DNA of 9,323 bases from Bacteroidales bacterium UBA4347. GTDB taxonomy: Bacteria > Bacteroidota > Bacteroidia > Bacteroidales > P3. Within the stretch, counting starts at the first letter, position 1, and every line of letters begins with the position of its first letter. A model generated the notes under the pieces. It saw only the letters and a program-made list of their open reading frames with translations, was not told where the DNA came from and ran no database searches. Shown one piece after another: positions 5,786 through 9,323 of this stretch. The DNA lies in contig DGTB01000180.1 of NCBI GenBank assembly GCA_002394185.1, positions 2,711 to 12,033 on the forward strand, in the 5' to 3' direction. Both the position numbers and the translations under genes were made by a program.

Positions 5786-5816
5786 TTTGCCATGTCGGAA
5801 AATACTTGTATTTTTG
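5786..5816 (+). promoter_or_regulatory. Bacteroidota promoter for the LRR surface-protein gene
   Basis: A TTTG -33 box (5786-5789) and a TATTTTTG -7 box (5809-5816) are separated by exactly 19 bp, matching the TTTG-N19-TAnnTTTG arrangement known for Bacteroides. Transcription is predicted to start near 5823, leaving a leader of about 70 nt before the ATG at 5892. This is the cleanest promoter in the window. Confidence 0.8.
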
Positions 5817-5891
5817 CAACATGGTTTCTCTTTTTGTCGGCGGAAGGAACCCGGCATGGAACCGTGTAAAACATAGATAATTAGATAGAAA

Positions 5892-7664
5892 ATGAATATA
5901 AAGCGGATTCTCCTTATGATGGCTGTGCTGGCATTGCCTTGCATGGCTTCGGCCTATGATTTTTCGGCTGTCACCCCTTCGGGCCACACGTTGTATTACA
6001 GCATTGTAAACGGCGAAGCCGAGGTTGCCAAGTGCAACTACAACTACCCAAATTATGGCAGTTCTTTGAACGGCGACTTGGTCATTCCGGACAGCGTTGT
6101 TTACAACGGCATTGTGTATCCGGTTACGTCGATTGGACACGAGGCCTTCGAGTATGCAACGATGCGGACGGTGCAGATTCCCAATACGGTAAGAACAATC
6201 GTCATGCGGGCTTTCGTTGCATGCGACAGCTTGACGTCCTTGGTGATTCCCAACTCTGTGACTTCCATTGGGCGTGGAGCTTTTGCCGGCAGTTTCAACA
6301 TAGTGTCGATTACGTTGCCAGATTCGTTGACGATAATCGAGCAGGGGTTGTTTGAAAACGACACCTCCCTGGTCTCGGTGGTCATTCCCGATGCTGTTAC
6401 CTCGGTTGGTTACGGAGCCTTTTCGCAATGTTATAGCTTGCGGAAGGTCGTCTTCGGACAGTCCGTTTCGAGCCTCGGCGGACTGATGTTCTGGAATTGT
6501 AGGAGTCTCGATACGCTGGTTTTCAAGTCGGATGTGGCTCCTTCGGTTGGGACAAACCTTTTTTATGAAACAAACGACAGTCTGCTGATCGATATTCCGT
6601 GTGGCACATACCATGCCTACCGTAGTGTCTTGGGAACGGCCCATACCTATCTATATCCCGCTGTCGGATTGACGATGACGGTCGCTTCCGACATGCCCGA
6701 CTGGGGAACGGCGACGATTGTTATGGATGCTGATTCCCAGCATGTCCGTTGCGATTCGAGTGCTGTGGTTCAGGCCTTGCCAAACTATGGTTATCATTTT
6801 GTGCAATGGAGTAATGGCAGCACGTTGTCGACCGACACTTTGTTCCTTACGGGCGACAGCACGTTGACGGCCACCTTTGCCAAAAACAGGTATACATTGA
6901 CCACGCTCAGTTCCGACACCAATATCGGTTCGGTAAGTGCAGGTGGTGAATTCGACTATTTGGATTCTGTGGTCGTGACCGCTACCGCATTGGCGCCATA
7001 TCATTTCGTCATGTGGAGCGACGGCAATACGGAGAATCCCCGTACGGTAACAATCAACAGGAATATTGCCCTTACGGCCATTTTCGGTATCGATACCTTT
7101 GCGGTGCAGCTGTCGGTGGACAGTATCGCCCATGGCACGTTTACAGGCAACGGCCGGTACCCCTATGGCGCAGCCGCTTCGGTGGTGGCCATACCTTACA
7201 GCGGATACCAGTTCTCGCATTGGAGCGATGGGTCGACGTACAACCCTTACACCTTTGCCGTTGTCGGCGATGTCCAGCTGACGGCGATTTTCTATGCCAA
7301 CGGCACTCCCTATCAGGACACCCTTATCGTTCATGATACGATTGTCATTCACGATACAACCTATATCACGCTTACGGAGCACGATACAATCTGGCTCCAT
7401 GACACAATCTATGTCACCGCTGAAGGCATAGACGACATCCAGACCATCGATGTACATGTCTTCCAGCGCAACGGCCGGATTGTGGTCGAGAGTGGCGACG
7501 GCAGCAGCCTGCCCGAAGTGATGGTGTACGATGTCGCCGGACGTCCTCTGCCGGCCCATGGCACGGATAGAGGGCCGTTGGCCAGTTTCGATGTCCCTGC
7601 AACGGGAGTCTACCTGGTGAAGGTGGGCAATGCTCCTGTGCGGAGGGTCGTGGTGGTTAGATAG
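5892..7664 (+). CDS. BspA-like LRR / InlB-B-repeat surface protein, T9SS cargo
   Basis: A 590-residue modular secreted protein. Residues 1-21 are a signal peptide (ASA-Y cleavage site). About 60-215 are BspA-type leucine-rich repeats (LRR_5), with recurring IPNSVTSIGRGAF-like units such as IPNTVRTIVMRAF and IPDAVTSVGYGAF. About 258-330, 333-399 and 402-468 are three divergent InlB-B-like repeats, each with a GYHFVQWSNGST-type centre and a TLTATF-type end. About 475-508 is a linker with four HDT triplets. About 515-590 matches a type IX secretion type A sorting domain (VMVYDVAGRPL, GVYLVKVG, ending RRVVVVR), which directs export across the outer membrane and cell-surface attachment. No catalytic motif is seen, so a binding or adhesin role is likely. 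BspA-like proteins bind host matrix proteins or other bacteria in oral Bacteroidales; a partner here is unknown. The gene diverges from the fucosidase and has its own promoter. Confidence 0.9.
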   Translation: MNIKRILLMMAVLALPCMASAYDFSAVTPSGHTLYYSIVNGEAEVAKCNYNYPNYGSSLNGDLVIPDSVVYNGIVYPVTSIGHEAFEYATMRTVQIPNTVRTIVMRAFVACDSLTSLVIPNSVTSIGRGAFAGSFNIVSITLPDSLTIIEQGLFENDTSLVSVVIPDAVTSVGYGAFSQCYSLRKVVFGQSVSSLGGLMFWNCRSLDTLVFKSDVAPSVGTNLFYETNDSLLIDIPCGTYHAYRSVLGTAHTYLYPAVGLTMTVASDMPDWGTATIVMDADSQHVRCDSSAVVQALPNYGYHFVQWSNGSTLSTDTLFLTGDSTLTATFAKNRYTLTTLSSDTNIGSVSAGGEFDYLDSVVVTATALAPYHFVMWSDGNTENPRTVTINRNIALTAIFGIDTFAVQLSVDSIAHGTFTGNGRYPYGAAASVVAIPYSGYQFSHWSDGSTYNPYTFAVVGDVQLTAIFYANGTPYQDTLIVHDTIVIHDTTYITLTEHDTIWLHDTIYVTAEGIDDIQTIDVHVFQRNGRIVVESGDGSSLPEVMVYDVAGRPLPAHGTDRGPLASFDVPATGVYLVKVGNAPVRRVVVVR

Positions 7665-7674
7665 TAATAGGATT
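7665..7674. other. 10-bp convergent gap
   Basis: The stop of the LRR gene (7662-7664) and the stop of the GH3 gene (7675-7677) are separated by only 10 bp, with no room for a terminator. Each transcript must therefore either end inside the neighbouring coding region or overlap its 3' end in antisense. Confidence 0.8.
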
Positions 7675-9323
7675 TTACCTCCTGCGGTAGCGGAAGGGGA
7701 TGTCGACGAGGTCTTTGTCGGCGCTGCTGAAGCCTACCTGTAGGGTCATCTGCGTGCCGTCGGCGGGTTCCTCCATGCGGTCGGTGGCGGGGTTGTACTG
7801 GCGGAACCAGAAAGGGTCCAGCTGGATGCTGACCTCGTCGCTTTCGCCGACGAAGAGGTGGCCTTCGCCAACGCCTACCAGCTGTTTGCGCGGGCCGTCG
7901 GGGTCGGAGGGGTTCTTCAGGTAGACTTGGACGATGGGACTGGTGATGCACTTGGGCATACGGCAGCTATCGGCATGCACGGTGGCGGTGACGGTGAGGC
8001 TGGCGGGGTCGAAGTTGACCTTGCCCAGGCGGCAGGAGCTGTAGTCCAGACCGTAGCCGAAGGGGAACAGCGGCTCGGCCTCCATGTAGCGGTAGGTGCG
8101 GCCCTGCATGGCGTAGTCGTCGAAGGGGGGCAGCTGGCGTGTGTTGCGGTAGAAGGTGACGGGCAGGCGTCCGAAGAGGGACCAGCCTGCGGGGAAGCAC
8201 ATCTGCCAGGCTACGGCGCTGCCCATGTCCTCGCCGCCGTACCAGGCCACGAGGATGGCGTCCGCCTCGTCCACCACCTCCTCCAGTCCCAGGGCGCTGC
8301 CCGTGCAGAGCAGCAGCACCAGCGGTTTGCCCGATTGCTTGAGACGACGGATGTCGGAGACCTGATAGGCCGGGAGCTCGATCTGGGTGCGGTCGCCACG
8401 GTAGAAGCCCGGCTCGTCCACCTGCAGCTCCTCGCCCTCCAGCTGGGGGCTGAGGCCGCCGGCATAGACGATGACGTCGGCGCTGTCGGCGGTGGCGACC
8501 AGCTGCAGCATGTTGCCTTTGCCGTCGCGGATGTTCAGGAGTCCTTCGCGGATGGAGACGGTATGGTCCGGGGTGCCGTTGTAGTTGCCCAGGGGCATGA
8601 GGGTGTCCGTGGCGTTGGGGCCTTCGAGGTAGACCCTGGTGCCGCGGGCCAGCGGCAGGGTGTTGTCGTTCTTCAGGAGCACCATGGAGGCGCGTTCGAT
8701 GCCGAAGGGCACGGGCTCGCGGCACACCTCCTCCTCGGCGGGCATGGGCTCGTCGGTCACCGCCAGGCGCACCTTCAGCAGGCGGCGCACGTGCTCGTCA
8801 ATCTTCGTTGCCGGCAGGATGCCGGCGCTCCATGCCTCGCGCAGGGCGGGCAGGCCGCTGCCGCATTCGAGGTCCACCTCGCGCCCGAAGGCGTCGCTGT
8901 AGGCCAGGGCGGCGGTGGCGTGGGTGCGGTGGCGGGGAATCACGGTGTCGGTCTCGTAGGCGTCGTTCAGCGCCCAGCAGTCGGTGACCAGGATGCCGTC
9001 GTACTGCCACTCATGGCGCAGTATGTCAAACAGTTCGCGATTGGTGCAGCAGGGCTCGCCGTTCAGGCGGTTGTAGCCGCACATCACCTGCGCCACGTCG
9101 CTGTTGCGGATGATGTACTCGAAGGCAGGCAGATAGGTGGTGCGCAGGTCGCGCTCGCCGACCTGCACGTTTGCCGTGTGGCGCGTGTATTCGGGGCCGC
9201 TGTGTACGGCGTAGTGCTTCAGGCAGGCGGCGGTGTTGCCCCCATGCAGCCCTTCGACGCAGGCGAGGCCCATGCGTGCGGTGAGGTAGGGGTCCTCGCC
9301 GTAGGTCTCATGGCCGCGGCCCC
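7675..9323 (-). CDS. GH3 beta-xylosidase / beta-glucosidase (N-terminus beyond window)
   Basis: A retaining exo-beta-glycosidase missing its N-terminal part. The frame stays open past the ATG at 9271-9273 to the window edge and reads GRGHETYGEDPYLTARMG, a conserved internal GH3 motif, so that ATG is not the start. 548 residues are present; related proteins suggest some 150-200 are missing. Visible motifs are KHYAVHSGPEYTRH, DLRTTYLPAFEYI, VMCGYNRLNGEPCC and ILVTDCWALND, whose Asp (codon 8980-8982) is the nucleophile. LSPQLEGEEL in the second (alpha/beta) domain carries the likely acid/base Glu. GRLPVTFYRNTRQLPPF and GRTYRYMEAEPLFPFGYGLDYS lead into the C-terminal fibronectin-III-like domain. 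The subgroup resembles bacterial xylan beta-xylosidases, but glucosidase activity cannot be excluded. The coding strand is C-rich and the gene looks more GC-rich than the LRR gene beside it. Confidence 0.92.
   Translation of the reverse strand, partial: GRGHETYGEDPYLTARMGLACVEGLHGGNTAACLKHYAVHSGPEYTRHTANVQVGERDLRTTYLPAFEYIIRNSDVAQVMCGYNRLNGEPCCTNRELFDILRHEWQYDGILVTDCWALNDAYETDTVIPRHRTHATAALAYSDAFGREVDLECGSGLPALREAWSAGILPATKIDEHVRRLLKVRLAVTDEPMPAEEEVCREPVPFGIERASMVLLKNDNTLPLARGTRVYLEGPNATDTLMPLGNYNGTPDHTVSIREGLLNIRDGKGNMLQLVATADSADVIVYAGGLSPQLEGEELQVDEPGFYRGDRTQIELPAYQVSDIRRLKQSGKPLVLLLCTGSALGLEEVVDEADAILVAWYGGEDMGSAVAWQMCFPAGWSLFGRLPVTFYRNTRQLPPFDDYAMQGRTYRYMEAEPLFPFGYGLDYSSCRLGKVNFDPASLTVTATVHADSCRMPKCITSPIVQVYLKNPSDPDGPRKQLVGVGEGHLFVGESDEVSIQLDPFWFRQYNPATDRMEEPADGTQMTLQVGFSSADKDLVDIPFRYRRR

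Larger units (their letters stand above)
5571..5891. other. Divergent control region, no gene
   Basis: A 321-bp region between the divergent fucosidase (minus) and LRR-protein (plus) genes. From left to right it holds the fucosidase leader (5571 to about 5634), the minus-strand -7 box (5641-5648), a three-unit 33-bp repeat with six related hexamers (5662-5760), the plus-strand promoter (5786-5816), and an LRR-gene leader of roughly 70 nt. Short open frames crossing it overlap the promoters and repeats and are not credible genes. Confidence 0.75.

Noticed and set aside
5606..5944. Minus-strand 112-residue open frame in the divergent region
   Set aside because: It runs across both promoters and the 33-bp repeat array and into the start of the LRR gene. 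Its Cys-Ala-Val repeats are simply the TGCGCA array translated.
9271..9273. ATG at 9271-9273 as the true start of the GH3 gene
   Set aside because: The frame stays open upstream and encodes the conserved GRGHETYGEDPYLTAR motif, so the gene continues past the window edge.
4275..9323. Polysaccharide utilisation locus
   Set aside because: Two glycosidases are present, but there is no SusC/SusD pair, surface glycan-binding lipoprotein or sensor-regulator, and the genes are not co-oriented.

Overview
The window looks like chromosomal DNA of an uncultured or little-studied member of the Bacteroidales (Bacteroidota). The evidence is lineage-specific protein families (DUF5686 barrel protein, a T9SS-type C-terminal sorting domain, BspA-type leucine-rich repeats), promoters of the TAnnTTTG class in place of classical -10/-35 boxes, start codons without clear Shine-Dalgarno sequences, and several short repeat types that I recall from this phylum but could not check here.

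Layout. 1-116: the 3' end of an unrecognised plus-strand gene. 189-3506: a plus-strand pair, a large CarboxypepD_reg-like/DUF5686 outer-membrane protein followed 60 bp later by a small outer-membrane beta-barrel protein. 3507-3707: a convergent intergenic gap with a palindromic repeat. 5570-3708 (minus): a secreted GH29 alpha-L-fucosidase, then a cytoplasmic free methionine-(R)-sulfoxide reductase (GAF family), with a 93-bp gap carrying small repeats. 5571-5891: a 321-bp divergent intergenic region with a promoter on each side and an ordered array of TGCGCA-type sites between them. 5892-7664 (plus): a surface or secreted protein made of BspA-like LRRs, three divergent InlB-B-like repeats, an HDT-rich linker and a T9SS sorting domain. 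9323-7675 (minus): a GH3 beta-xylosidase/beta-glucosidase, cut by the window edge, ending 10 bp from the LRR gene.

How the genes fit together. The window is mostly cell-envelope and glycan biology: two outer-membrane barrels, two exo-glycosidases (fucose, and xylose or glucose) and one adhesin-like T9SS cargo. There is no SusC/SusD pair, sigma/anti-sigma pair or hybrid two-component regulator here, so I do not call a polysaccharide utilisation locus. I see no mobile element, CRISPR array, tRNA or rRNA, and no clearly new multi-gene system.

The most unusual material is at the DNA level. A heptanucleotide tandem repeat lies inside the fucosidase signal peptide, where slippage would shift the frame. 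A dispersed-type hairpin repeat is translated in frame inside the methionine sulfoxide reductase. A three-unit, 33-bp repeat in the divergent control region places six related hexamers at strict 12/21-bp spacing.
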